NCBI GenBank assembly: GCA_964436865.1
Contig: CAYTFK010000025.1
Location: forward strand, 1-40,733
Direction: 5' to 3'
From: JAXGPP01 sp964436865
Lineage (GTDB): Bacteria; Planctomycetota; Planctomycetia; Pirellulales; Thermoguttaceae
DNA length: 40,733 nucleotides
The position numbers were made by a program, and so were the translations under genes. Below the pieces are notes generated by a model. The model ran no database searches. It was not told where the DNA came from and saw only the letters and a list, made by a program, of their open reading frames with translations. Positions 17,011-29,309 of this stretch are shown here, one piece after another. How positions within the stretch are numbered: the first letter of the stretch is position 1; the number at the start of each line of letters is the position of its first letter.

Positions 17011-17817
17011 ACCGGACTGCGGATCTGCTTCGCGAATGACATACTCCAGTACGGCCCTGGCGTCCTCGTACGAGGTCGTGTGGCCCGTCCCTTCGCGGTG
17101 GATGACCAGCACTCTGCGGCCGATCTTCTTGAGAACTTCACCCAGGCGCAACGCGCTCGACGGCGGCACGCTTTGGTCCCGGCCGCCGGTGGTGATGCCG
17201 ACAGGCATGGTGAACCGCTCGGGCCAATACTCGGCGCTTCGCCGCTTGTACTCGTCGGGGATCTCGGCCTTCGTGCCGCCAAACGACGCGCGAATGGCGT
17301 CCTGAAAGTTCTCGTATTCCAGGTGATTTGCGGTTCCGTTCATCGAAGCCACGCCGGCGATTAAATCGGGGTGCAAGGCGGCGAAGGTCAGGCTGGCAGT
17401 TCCGCCCATCGAGCCGCCGCAGAGAAAAACCCTGTCGATGCGATACTGAGTCTTCAACTCCTCAAGGATCTGCACGAGGTCGGACTCGGCCTGGGGGCCC
17501 ATCCACGAGGTCGGCGCCCGGTAATCGGGCGAGACGAGAATCATCCCGCGCGCCGCGCCCACGTCGCGGACCGCGCGGCATTCGTCGCGCGGCTGGCGCA
17601 CGAACTGCCAGCGGTCGGAGCCGTGGCCGTGCAGGGCGACGAGCACGTCATGCGGTTCGGTGGGAACGAAGCTCTCCGGCAACAGCACGACATAGCGCTG
17701 CGTGCTGCCATCTCGGCGGGCCGTGAACGCCACATCCTGCGGTTCGGTCGTGTAGTCGGCCCGGGCGGAGGCAAGCAGGCCAACCAGCGCCAGCGCTGTG
17801 GCGGTGGGATACTTCAT
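17005..17817 (-). CDS. Secreted alpha/beta-hydrolase esterase (PHB-depolymerase/esterase-D-like)
   Basis: A 270-residue protein with a signal peptide (MKYPTATALALVGLLASARA, cleavage near residue 20). The catalytic elements are VLVALHGHGSDRW (oxyanion loop), the nucleophile elbow CGGSMGGTAS (Ser), TGGRDQSVPPS (Asp region) and GTGHTTS (His). The LHGHG start and PDYRAPTSWMGPQAESDL resemble secreted esterases of the feruloyl esterase/PHB depolymerase group. The substrate is probably an extracellular ester, but this is inference. ATG 17817 directly precedes the signal peptide; an upstream in-frame Met at 17853 would disturb it. It is divergent from the rhomboid gene and convergent with the trmH-like gene (6-bp overlap). 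Confidence 0.85.
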   Translation of the reverse strand: MKYPTATALALVGLLASARADYTTEPQDVAFTARRDGSTQRYVVLLPESFVPTEPHDVLVALHGHGSDRWQFVRQPRDECRAVRDVGAARGMILVSPDYRAPTSWMGPQAESDLVQILEELKTQYRIDRVFLCGGSMGGTASLTFAALHPDLIAGVASMNGTANHLEYENFQDAIRASFGGTKAEIPDEYKRRSAEYWPERFTMPVGITTGGRDQSVPPSSALRLGEVLKKIGRRVLVIHREGTGHTTSYEDARAVLEYVIREADPQSGS

Positions 17818-17930
17818 GGCTTCCAGCAGATTCGGCAGTACAATGCAGTACAATGAGGTCGGCGCGGGCGATGATGAAACGCGCGGTAGGAGATGCTTCT
17901 CAGTCTACACACCCGTCGGACAGACTGTCT

Positions 17931-18662
17931 ATGCCGAACGAAAGCGAGTGGAGCTTCCGTCATACGCCGGTGACCGTGGCACTGGTGGGTATTGCCGCGA
18001 TCATCGAGATCGTCTCGACCATGGCGCCGGACCGCCGGAACCAACTCTATCTGGATTTCTTCGGCGTGCTGTCGTCGATCTGGCAGGGCGAGTTGTGGCG
18101 GCCGTTCACGACGACGATCCTTCACGCCAACCTCTTGCATGCCGGCTTCAATCTCTACTGGGTGCTCCGGTTCGCACCGGTGCTGGAACGTCGGTTTGGT
18201 TCCCCCGCCCTATTCGGACTGGTGCTGCTGCTGGGTTATGTCTCCACGCTCCCCCAGTTCATCGTCACGAACTTCCATCAACCGGTGGACGCGCAGATCC
18301 CGATCGTAGGCCTGAGCGGCGTGCTCTACGGCCTCTTGGGGATACTCATGATCGGCCGCCGCTGGCACGAGGAGCTCAATGCGATTTGCGACGAGCATAC
18401 CGAGCAGTTCCTGCTCTTCTGGCTCGTGCTGTGCGTCTTTCTCACCTGGCAGGGACTATTGCCCGTGGCGAACATCGCCCATGCCGCCGGGTTGGGATTC
18501 GGGCTGGTATACGGACTGCTGCTATTCGACCCCGCCCGACGAACTCGGTGGGCGATCGTCGCGGCCATTGCGACTCTGGCCGTTCTGGCGACGCTCATTG
18601 CCGTGCCCGGCCACGAGGGATACGAATACTCGCGGCAGCAGCGGGAGCAACAGGCGTTCTGA
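17931..18662 (+). CDS. Rhomboid-family intramembrane serine protease
   Basis: A 243-residue protein with six to seven membrane segments. It has the rhomboid H-x4-H-x3-N motif (His65, His70 and Asn74 in HANLLHAGFN), the active serine in IVGLSGVLYG (Ser129) and the partner histidine in NIAHAAGLGFG (His184). It would cleave transmembrane substrates within the inner membrane; substrates are unknown. Upstream in-frame ATGs at 17853, 17871 and 17874 would add a polar N-terminal extension, and no start has a clear Shine-Dalgarno. It is divergent from the esterase gene and convergent with the membrane-protein operon. Confidence 0.87.
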   Translation: MPNESEWSFRHTPVTVALVGIAAIIEIVSTMAPDRRNQLYLDFFGVLSSIWQGELWRPFTTTILHANLLHAGFNLYWVLRFAPVLERRFGSPALFGLVLLLGYVSTLPQFIVTNFHQPVDAQIPIVGLSGVLYGLLGILMIGRRWHEELNAICDEHTEQFLLFWLVLCVFLTWQGLLPVANIAHAAGLGFGLVYGLLLFDPARRTRWAIVAAIATLAVLATLIAVPGHEGYEYSRQQREQQAF

Positions 18663-18671
18663 GGGCCGGTT

Positions 18672-19322
18672 TCACCGCGTGAACAACTGCGAGAGCGACT
18701 GGGCGACCGCGTCGGGGTTGCGGGAGACGAGGAGCACGAGCAACCCCACCAGCAGCGACCCGGCCATGAGCAGGCTCAGACCGCGGGGATTGCGGGGCAC
18801 GGCCAGTTCCTCCAACGCTCGGCCGAGCGAAGTCTCCAGCTTGCGCCAGCCCTGGTAGTCCTGCCGGCCATGCGTCGCCACCAGCGAGACATTCCGCATT
18901 GCAGGAACGTCTTCCAGAAACAACTGCACTCCGAGGGCGGGCAGGCTCACGCTGTCGCCGGCCCAGCGGGCCTCTGGATCCAGTTCGCGCACCAGTCCGG
19001 CGAGAACAGGCCGCAATTCGCCCGAGGTAAGGTTGTAGATCACAAGGCGTGGCCGCTGCAGCAGGAGAAGTGCCGCCAGTACCATGCCGTAAAGTGCGAT
19101 CAGGAGCACCCAGGCGAAGGAGCCAAAATTGATCGCCGCCGCGACCGGCATGAAAAGCTCCAACGGACCAACGATCACCACTCCCGAGAGTGCCAACCCC
19201 AGTGCGGCCATATCGCGCGCACCCGAAACAACCAGCGGCCGGCGATGGAGATTGATGCCGCCGAGCAGCAGCAGGTATACGGCTATCGGGCCCAAGGCCA
19301 GGCAGAGACGAAACGGGTCCAT
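18672..19322 (-). CDS. Conserved membrane protein of unknown function, last gene of the cyclase operon
   Basis: 216 residues: hydrophobic helices at about 5-22, 38-66 and 68-89, then a soluble segment of ~85 residues (about 90-178) starting RPRLVIYNLTSGELRPVLA, and a C-terminal membrane anchor (182-200) with a short tail. I do not recognise a family. The soluble loop between membrane anchors would lie on one face of the membrane. ATG 19322 is used; a TTG two codons upstream is nearer to GAGG and cannot be excluded. It follows the 163-residue membrane protein by 24 bp on the same strand, and both follow the glutaminyl-cyclase-like gene. Confidence 0.7.
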   Translation of the reverse strand: MDPFRLCLALGPIAVYLLLLGGINLHRRPLVVSGARDMAALGLALSGVVIVGPLELFMPVAAAINFGSFAWVLLIALYGMVLAALLLLQRPRLVIYNLTSGELRPVLAGLVRELDPEARWAGDSVSLPALGVQLFLEDVPAMRNVSLVATHGRQDYQGWRKLETSLGRALEELAVPRNPRGLSLLMAGSLLVGLLVLLVSRNPDAVAQSLSQLFTR

Positions 19323-19346
19323 GGGCAACGATCCTCAAGGGTCCGA

Positions 19347-19838
19347 TCAGCGGTACGGCGCTCCATTGCCTTTGGCACGACCATCCCCGGGCGGTGACTG
19401 GCCGCCGGCCGGCAGCGATTCGCTCTCCTCCCCTTCCTGGAGACGCCGCAGTTGATAGCGGAGCCTGGCTTCTTCCACACGGTAAGTGTCCTGCAATCGC
19501 CCGTAGTAGAACCGCGTTGCCACCACATCGGCGAGGGCCAGGAGGCCGACCCAGATCGCCATGAGCGTGATCACGGCCCAATAAACGGCAAACACCCATA
19601 CCGGCAGCGGGGGCACGGTGACCCAGCGCCCGCCGAGGATGGCAACGGCCAGCACAGCCAGCATCCCTGAGGTCTGCATTCGCCGCCGAAACTGGCGGCG
19701 GCGAAAATCCAATTCATCCGGTTCGGGCGGCGGTTTCAATTCTTGCACCGCATGCCAGCTACGGATATGCCAGACCATAAGGCCGATCGCCGACGCGAGC
19801 AAGATACCCGAGAATGCGATCCAGGACCAAAGCTCCAC
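19347..19838 (-). CDS. Small membrane protein of unknown function
   Basis: 163 residues with membrane helices at about 5-24, 57-71 and 79-103. A charged, Arg-rich loop (DELDFRRRQFRRRMQ) separates the first two, and the C-terminal ~55 residues are amphipathic and coiled-coil-like (TYRVEEARLRYQLRRLQEGEE) ending in a disordered Gly/Pro tail. No recognised family. The start is GTG at 19838, supported by GAGGG (19848-19844) with a 5-nt spacer. It sits 79 bp downstream of the glutaminyl-cyclase-like gene and 24 bp upstream of the next membrane protein, so an operon is likely. Confidence 0.7.
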   Translation of the reverse strand: MELWSWIAFSGILLASAIGLMVWHIRSWHAVQELKPPPEPDELDFRRRQFRRRMQTSGMLAVLAVAILGGRWVTVPPLPVWVFAVYWAVITLMAIWVGLLALADVVATRFYYGRLQDTYRVEEARLRYQLRRLQEGEESESLPAGGQSPPGDGRAKGNGAPYR

Positions 19839-19843
19839 ACCGA

Positions 19844-19848
19844 CCCTC
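19844..19848 (-). promoter_or_regulatory. Shine-Dalgarno fixing a GTG start
   Basis: GAGGG on the minus strand, 5 nt before GTG 19838. Confidence 0.5.
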
Positions 19849-19917
19849 GTTCTGCTGCTGACTGTCGGTAACCCTACCGCCGGACCTCTGCCACAGCATT
19901 TCGTCCGATACTGGATT

Positions 19918-20940
19918 TCAACGACGTCCTGGTGGCGCCGGCGTCGCTTTCATCCATTCGCGGACGACCCAGCCGACCTTAGCCAGGCTTAGAGGCGAAC
20001 ACTGCTCCGGCGTATCGGCCCGCGTGTGCCAGACGGGATAGTCGAAATCGATTATGTTGCAGGTGGGGATCTTCCCCACGTCATGGAGCATCAGGTGGTC
20101 GTCGCGAATCGAGTACCGCGGTCGCGGCACGAATTCCCGTACTCCCAGTCGCCGCGCCGTGGCCCAGATTTCCTCGACCAGCGGCCGGGTATCGCGCCAG
20201 GAAAGGCTGTACCGCTCCTGGTAAAGCTGGAGATCGGCGTCACCGACCATATCCAGAAGCACGCCCCAACGATAGCGCTGTTCTGGGGGATTCTGGACGT
20301 ATTGCCGGGCAAAATACTCCGAGCCCAGGAAGTACTCGCCATTCTCGTCGAAGATGAACTCCTCGCCATCGATGAACAAGAAGTCGACGCCATAGGCCGT
20401 CTTAAGCGTCGGCATCTCGTTCCCCAACTCCATCAGGATCGCCACGCCGCTGCCGCCATCGTTGGCGCCCACGAAGACTCCCTGCGGATCGACGCGGTCG
20501 AGCATCGGGTAGGGGAGCGTGTCATAGTGGGTGCACAGCAGGATACGCTGGCGGTTTTGGGGGTGCCAGCGGACGATCAAATTCGCCATCGGTACGGGCG
20601 TGCCGTCCAAAGGATGACGGATGCGGAATTCCTGCCGTTCAACGCTTGCACCCAACCGGGTGAAGTGCGCGGTCAAAAGCTTCTGCTGGGCAGCCATACC
20701 CGGCGATCCGCTTCGCCGCGGGCCGAGATCGCAGATCTGTTTCAGGTACTCGTAGGCCCGCTGCCCGTTGAACGGGATATCCTCGAGGCGGAGATCGGAA
20801 GTGCCGGCGTGTGCGTCGCCATTGGGGCCGCGGTTGGCGAGCACCATATAGACCACCACCATGCAGCTCGCGGCCATGACGGCTGCCAGAAAGACATTCT
20901 GGCCGCTGAGCCAGGTTCGTTTTCGTTGCGAATCTGCCAT
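19918..20940 (-). CDS. Membrane-anchored M28-type glutaminyl-peptide cyclotransferase-like protein
   Basis: 340 residues with one N-terminal membrane anchor (about 17-36), placing the catalytic domain outside the inner membrane. The M28/glutaminyl-cyclase active site is well preserved: CTHYDT (His138), VGANDGGSG (Asp161, zinc), FIDGEEF (Glu193 catalytic, Glu194 zinc), LLDMVGDAD (Asp230), IRDDHLML (Asp280/281) and VWHTRADTPEQ (His305, zinc). The DDH...WHT combination matches animal-type QC better than two-zinc aminopeptidases. It should convert N-terminal Gln/Glu of exported proteins to pyroglutamate, though an aminopeptidase is the alternative. GTG-AGC-ATG begins the frame and the ATG is used. 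It is the first gene of a likely three-gene operon with two unknown membrane proteins. Confidence 0.8.
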   Translation of the reverse strand: MADSQRKRTWLSGQNVFLAAVMAASCMVVVYMVLANRGPNGDAHAGTSDLRLEDIPFNGQRAYEYLKQICDLGPRRSGSPGMAAQQKLLTAHFTRLGASVERQEFRIRHPLDGTPVPMANLIVRWHPQNRQRILLCTHYDTLPYPMLDRVDPQGVFVGANDGGSGVAILMELGNEMPTLKTAYGVDFLFIDGEEFIFDENGEYFLGSEYFARQYVQNPPEQRYRWGVLLDMVGDADLQLYQERYSLSWRDTRPLVEEIWATARRLGVREFVPRPRYSIRDDHLMLHDVGKIPTCNIIDFDYPVWHTRADTPEQCSPLSLAKVGWVVREWMKATPAPPGRR

Positions 20941-21083
20941 GCTCACATTCTACCCAACTGTGCTGGGCGCACTGCCCCCATTTCTGGGGTGTGCTTCTCG
21001 TCTTGTTGTATTTCTGGCTGCCGGCTATGATTCGGCCCCCACAGTCATGGGCCCAGATCATGTTCAAGGGAGAGAACGAATCG

Positions 21084-21692
21084 ATGATCGACGTGAAAAC
21101 GATCACCGAACTGCACCGCAATATGGTCGAACGCTGGCATCGCCAGGCGGAGCCCGACAATCCGCATGATGGCCTGCTGGAGTTGGCGTGCGAGCAGCAT
21201 ATGCGGAACTACCTGCTGTGGCACCAGGAAGACATCGCCCGGAGCCCTGACGCCACCGACGCCGAAATCGCCCAGGTGAAGCGCCGGATCGACCGCCTGA
21301 ACCAGGAGCGGAACGATCTAATCGAGCGGATCGACGAGCGACTCATCCGGCAGCTTTCCGCCTGGGATGTGCGCCCCAAGCCGGGGGCGAAACTCAACAC
21401 GGAGACGCCTGGCAGCGTCGTCGATCGGCTGTCGATCCTCTCCCTGCGAATCTATCACCTTCAAGAGCAGCTTGGGCGGAACGACGCCGACGAGTCGCAC
21501 CGCAACACCGTGCGGGCCAAGCTTGCCGTCTGCCACGAGCAGTTGCAGGACCTGTCGCGGTCGCTGGTGCAGCTTCTCGACGACATCGTCGCCGGGCGGA
21601 AAGTGCTGAAGCTCTATCGGCACTTCAAGATGTATAACGATCCGGCGCTCAATCCGTATCTCTACGGCGCGCGGAAGAAACCGGCGGCCTGA
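21084..21692 (+). CDS. DUF4254 domain protein
   Basis: 202 residues, helical and highly charged, with the DUF4254 hallmark LNTETPGSVVDRLSILSLRI (about 106-125) and the upstream helix AQVKRRIDRLNQERNDLIERID. It has no signal peptide or membrane segment. The function is not established; the family occurs in bacteria with ADP-heptose or glycosyltransferase genes, which suggests envelope polysaccharide work, but no such gene is adjacent here. ATG 21084 has GGGAGAG with a 9-nt spacer; an ATG at 21060 and a frame opening at 20991 are less likely. It is divergent from the glutaminyl-cyclase-like gene. Confidence 0.82.
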   Translation: MIDVKTITELHRNMVERWHRQAEPDNPHDGLLELACEQHMRNYLLWHQEDIARSPDATDAEIAQVKRRIDRLNQERNDLIERIDERLIRQLSAWDVRPKPGAKLNTETPGSVVDRLSILSLRIYHLQEQLGRNDADESHRNTVRAKLAVCHEQLQDLSRSLVQLLDDIVAGRKVLKLYRHFKMYNDPALNPYLYGARKKPAA

Positions 21693-21901
21693 GACTGTCG
21701 GGCAGCGGCCGGCGGATTCCTGGTGTTTGCACTGAAAGCGAACAGTCAAGCGGCAGTTCTCGTCGTGAATTCCGGCTCCGCTGCGTTCCGCCTCGTTCCT
21801 CTTCGATCCAAAGGTCATTAGGATGATGAGCGGCGGAAGCGAGGCGGCCTTTGTGGCCGCGACGTTCCCCCCGTCCTGGCATCTTCATCCTGGAGGCCGC
21901 C

Positions 21902-22948
21902 ATGAAGCCATGCCGCTTCAGTCGACGCGACGTTCTCATTCTTGCTGCGGCGATGCCCGCCGGTGCGGCGATCGGGAAGCCAGTCCTTGCCGGACAGCTT
22001 CCGGAGGTGACCGATCCACGGGCCACTGATGGCGACGGGCGGCACGAACCGAAGTGGCGCGAGCGGCTGACGGTTACCGTGGGGTCGGCCAACGCTGATC
22101 TCGTGGGCCAGGACGACAAGGTGATCCAGGCTGCCGTGGATTACGTTGCCCGATTCGGCGGCGGGACGGTGCGGCTCCTGCCGGGCACCTACACACTGCG
22201 AAACTCGGTGTTCCTTGCCTCCGGCATCCGGCTCCTGGGTAGCGGCGCCGACTCGGTGATCACCAAGATCGCCTCCGAGACCGTGTCGCTCGCCGCAGAC
22301 TCGGACTGGTACGACCAGGAGATCACGCTCCAGGATGCAGCCGGGTTTCGCGTGGGCGACGGNNNNNNNNNNNNNNNNNNNNNNNNNNNNNNNNNNNNNN
22401 NNNNNNNNNNNNNNNNNNNNNNNNNNNNNNNNNNNNNNNNNNNNNNNNNNNNNNNNNNNNNNCCCGGGTCGGGTTCGCAGCGGCCGCTGCTGCGCAACAA
22501 CCGCCTCGAGCGGAACACGATCGGGTTGTTCTGGTGCTGGGGCGTCAAGTATGGGCTGGCGGAAGGCAACCGCGTGGACGGCAATCGCAATTATGGCATC
22601 TCCGTCGGGCACAACGATACCGACAACGTGATGCGCGACAATCTGATCACCACGAGCGGCAAGGTGGGCATCCTTTTTCGCGACGAAAGCGGCGGCCAGG
22701 ATTTCTGGGGCAATCGCAACGTCGTCGAGCGGAACCGGATCATCGACAACGGCGATGTTGACGGCGTCGCCATCGATATCCGGGGGAAGACTCGGGACCT
22801 GCGGATCGCGGGCAACGAGATCCGTGAGGGCCGCGACCCAGGGCAGCGAGTCGGCATCCGCATTTCGGAACAAGCCGGCCCAATCGAAATGGCCGACAAC
22901 GCGATCACCGGCTTTGCTCAGGCTGTCGACGATCGGCGAAGCACATGA
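21902..22948 (+). CDS. Tat-exported right-handed beta-helix protein, interrupted by an assembly gap
   Basis: The Tat signal CRFSRRDVLILAAAMPAGAA occupies residues ~4-24. After a linker comes a pectate-lyase-3-like opening (DDKVIQAAVDYVARFGGGTV, LLPGTYTLRNSVFLASGIRL). The visible part stops at 22362. After the gap the frame resumes with beta-helix coils (RLERNTIGLFWCWG, GNRVDGNRNYGISVGHNDTD, RNVVERNRIIDNG, IAGNEIREG). The matching frame on both sides is compatible with one gene, but the 100 N are a placeholder. It is a probable periplasmic or surface polysaccharide-active or adhesive protein; the catalytic residues may be in the missing part. ATG 21902 has GGAGG (21892-21896), 5-nt spacer. Its 3' end overlaps the convergent acyltransferase gene by 44 bp. 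Confidence 0.82.
   Translation: MKPCRFSRRDVLILAAAMPAGAAIGKPVLAGQLPEVTDPRATDGDGRHEPKWRERLTVTVGSANADLVGQDDKVIQAAVDYVARFGGGTVRLLPGTYTLRNSVFLASGIRLLGSGADSVITKIASETVSLAADSDWYDQEITLQDAAGFRVGDXXXXXXXXXXXXXXXXXXXXXXXXXXXXXXXXXXPGSGSQRPLLRNNRLERNTIGLFWCWGVKYGLAEGNRVDGNRNYGISVGHNDTDNVMRDNLITTSGKVGILFRDESGGQDFWGNRNVVERNRIIDNGDVDGVAIDIRGKTRDLRIAGNEIREGRDPGQRVGIRISEQAGPIEMADNAITGFAQAVDDRRST
22363..22462. other. Assembly gap (100 N placeholder)
   Basis: Exactly 100 N inside the beta-helix gene; the real missing length is unknown, so the length of the protein cannot be given. Confidence 0.98.
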
Positions 22949-23549
22949 GCCGGCGCCCGCCGATGCGCGACTGCCGTCTTTTGAATCGCTCGAGCGTCTG
23001 CCCGGCATGCTCCGGCAGGTCGTCGAGATCGGCGAGCATCGGTACGAAATCCGCTTGCCCGCGGCGGACCGGGTCGCCCAGCGGACGGAAACCCATCTTC
23101 TCGTACATTGCCTGCCGCTGGTGCAAGCCGGAGATCGCCAGATAACGATGACCGCCGGCCGCAGCGTACCCGTAGACCGACCAGATCAGCCCGGAAAAAA
23201 GCATGCGGCAACGCTCTTCGGGTTCGATGGCCAGCAGGCGGATCTCCAAGAGGTGGGGAGACAGTCTCTCCAGGACCTCGGGACGCGCCAGGGCTGCGGA
23301 AACAGAAAACGGCGGCCGATCATGCACCGCCACCGTCCCGCATACGCGGCCCCGCCGCAGGCCAATCAGGTAGTGATTCTTGGCGTGGAACTTGTCGACC
23401 AGCCTGCCGCTGCCCGGATCGGGGTGCTGCTTGATCTCAACAACGAACGTACGATAGCAGAGCTGCTGAATCGCCTCGATCTCCTCAGGCGTTTCGGCCA
23501 GCTTGAAGCGGTAGCGATCAGTCATCGCGGAAGTCGGCCTGTCGATCAT
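22905..23549 (-). CDS. GNAT-fold acyltransferase, FeeM / autoinducer-synthase-like
   Basis: 214 residues. The N-terminal half (TPEEIEAIQQLCYRTFVVEI, SGRLVDKFHAKNHYLIGLR, GTVAVHDRPPFSV) has the layout of N-acyl amino acid synthases (FeeM) and acyl-homoserine-lactone synthases. The C-terminal half has the GNAT acyl-donor core (LLEIRLLAIEPEERCRMLFSGL) and a late AMYEKMGFRPLG motif. It would move an acyl group from acyl-ACP or acyl-CoA to an amino group; neither substrate can be read. ATG 23549 has GGAG (23560-23557) with a 7-nt spacer; an in-frame ATG at 23525 has none. It begins 24 bp after the stop of the hybrid histidine kinase on the same strand, so the two are likely co-transcribed. Confidence 0.78.
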   Translation of the reverse strand: MIDRPTSAMTDRYRFKLAETPEEIEAIQQLCYRTFVVEIKQHPDPGSGRLVDKFHAKNHYLIGLRRGRVCGTVAVHDRPPFSVSAALARPEVLERLSPHLLEIRLLAIEPEERCRMLFSGLIWSVYGYAAAGGHRYLAISGLHQRQAMYEKMGFRPLGDPVRRGQADFVPMLADLDDLPEHAGQTLERFKRRQSRIGGRRLMCFADRRQPEQSR

Positions 23550-23556
23550 GCGACGA

Positions 23557-23560
23557 CTCC
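23557..23560 (-). promoter_or_regulatory. Shine-Dalgarno deciding the acyltransferase start
   Basis: GGAG on the minus strand, 7 nt before ATG 23549, inside the short gap after the kinase stop. Confidence 0.5.
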
Positions 23561-23573
23561 GAAGGGCTGGGCT

Positions 23574-27737
<4,164 letters not shown>

Positions 27738-27850
27738 AGGACTGCCCTAAATGGAGGAGCGAGATGAGGAAACGGACACTCCTGGGCGCCCTATCAGGCG
27801 GCGTCGCGAGTCATTCTACCGCGCAACGGTTCGCTCGTCGAACCGGGGGG

Positions 27851-28801
27851 CTAGCCTGCCCAACGCGCGAAAATGCGGCGGGCGTACCGGCCGCCCTCGC
27901 GGTGGGCGGCGGCCGCGTCCATCGTCTTGGGCGATTGCGCCTCGACCGCCTGCTCCAGCACCAGATGGGGCCTGGCATCGATGCTGAGCAGGTAAGCTGC
28001 CAGTTGCGGGTAGTCGATGTCGCCCTCGCCAAAGGCCTCGGTCCACACCCCGCCGCGCGACTGGCGGAGATGCAGTTCGCTGATCCGCGGGCCGTAGAGC
28101 TTGAGCACGTCGAACACGGCCACCGCCGAGTCGCCCGACCCACGGTACGTCCAATGGGCGTCGAAGCACAGCGACACGTGCGACGGATCGGTACCGACCA
28201 TCATGTGATGGAACTCGCGCGCGGCATTGCGGAGCTCGATGTCGTGGTAGTGATAGGCCAGCACCGCACCGGCCTCGCCAAGCTGCCGGCCCAATTCGTT
28301 AAGGGATGCCGCTTGCGTGCGAAGCTGAGCGTCGTTCTTGTTCTCGGGGCCTCCCCAGCGGATCGGGTTGGGATTGACCACTACGATCCGCGCCCCCAAC
28401 TGCTCTTTGGCCTGCTTCGCGATCGCCACGACACGGCCGATGCTCTGTTCCGCTTCCGCCGGCTCGTGCAGCGACGTATTCATGTAGAACGATCGCATCT
28501 CGAGCCCGTGTCGCTTCACGAGCGGCGCTAGTTGATCAACGTCCTCAAGGGTACTGAGGATCGGCTCGAAACCGTCGAGTTTTGCAGCGGCGATCTCTGC
28601 CAGCCCGGTGTCCAGCGACTGGTTGAAGTCGCGGTCCTCGCGGCGATAGAAAGTGATCCAGGGGTAGACATTCGTGGCCAGGTGGAGCGTGCCCGCTTCG
28701 GCAGCGAGGGAACCGGCAACGCGGCCGCCCACGAGGATCACGCCGGCGGTGACGCCCAGTTGTTCGAGAAAGGCGCGACGGGAATGGTTGGTGTGCCGCA
28801 T
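27851..28801 (-). CDS. Tat-exported sugar isomerase/epimerase-like TIM-barrel protein
   Basis: 316 residues with a Tat signal (HSRRAFLEQLGVTAGVILVG, residues 6-25) followed by an AP-endonuclease-2/xylose-isomerase-like barrel. Metal-ligand candidates lie on successive strands: LAYHYHDIEL, VSLCFDAHW, ISELHLRQS and HLVLEQAVE. Exported members of this superfamily are numerous in planctomycetes and presumably act on sugars or sugar acids in the periplasm; substrate and reaction cannot be read. ATG 28801 has GGGAG with a 9-nt spacer. It lies 113 bp upstream of the histidine kinase gene on the same strand, so co-expression is possible but not shown. Confidence 0.85.
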   Translation of the reverse strand: MRHTNHSRRAFLEQLGVTAGVILVGGRVAGSLAAEAGTLHLATNVYPWITFYRREDRDFNQSLDTGLAEIAAAKLDGFEPILSTLEDVDQLAPLVKRHGLEMRSFYMNTSLHEPAEAEQSIGRVVAIAKQAKEQLGARIVVVNPNPIRWGGPENKNDAQLRTQAASLNELGRQLGEAGAVLAYHYHDIELRNAAREFHHMMVGTDPSHVSLCFDAHWTYRGSGDSAVAVFDVLKLYGPRISELHLRQSRGGVWTEAFGEGDIDYPQLAAYLLSIDARPHLVLEQAVEAQSPKTMDAAAAHREGGRYARRIFARWAG

Positions 28802-28880
28802 CGACTGAGACTCCCAGAAGAACCGAGGTGTGTGTTGCGAGGTTTCGGGATCAGCTCTGCTGGTTCACGGCCGGCGGTGA

Positions 28881-29309
28881 TCACTCGTCGGGACAATGGG
28901 GGATGACCAGCGGCGGGCGGCCGGCCCGGGCCCGCAAGCGATTGACCGCCGTCAGGATTACCGGACGGCCGACAATCCAGCGGGCGAAGCGGAACTTGCC
29001 CGGCATGTCGGTGAGCACCAGTCCGATCACGATGCTCAAGATGCCTTGACCCGGCAGCACCAGCATACCCATGCCGGCGAGGATCAACAAGATTCCGAGC
29101 AGATTGCGGGCCACAATCAGGCTGAGATGCACGGCTGGATGGCGGCGGTGGGCCAGATGACGCTCGCGCCAGTTGCGGCAGCGGAAATAGTCGGGTGGGA
29201 TGCGAATCACCACCACAGGCACCGCGATCATGGCCGCGATGAACATCAGTGCCGACAGGCCCAGGCCCCAGGCCAGTTGCGCCGTGTATTCTCGCATCCA
29301 CAACAGCAC
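28881..29309 (-). CDS. PGPGW-type small membrane protein, coupled to the M48 protease gene
   Basis: 142 residues. One membrane helix lies near the N-terminus (about 13-35) and a long hydrophobic block at about 66-98 contains the Pro/Gly turn MLVLPGQGILSIVIGL seen in PGPGW-type transmembrane proteins; the function is unknown. GTG at 29309 directly abuts the stop codon of the upstream M48 gene (TAA-GTG) and has GGAGGAGG (29325-29318) at 8 nt, so translational coupling is likely; ATG 29297 is the alternative start. Confidence 0.72.
   Translation of the reverse strand: MLLWMREYTAQLAWGLGLSALMFIAAMIAVPVVVIRIPPDYFRCRNWRERHLAHRRHPAVHLSLIVARNLLGILLILAGMGMLVLPGQGILSIVIGLVLTDMPGKFRFARWIVGRPVILTAVNRLRARAGRPPLVIPHCPDE

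Noticed and set aside
20944..20975. TAGAAT box just upstream of the glutaminyl-cyclase-like ATG as a leaderless promoter
   Set aside because: The -10 matches five of six bases, but no -35 is visible at the right distance, so the support is too weak.
21844..21860. GCGGCC-TTTGT-GGCCGC hairpin before the second beta-helix gene as a terminator
   Set aside because: Only 6 bp and followed by GACGTTCCCC, not by a T tract; it may simply be GC-rich chance.
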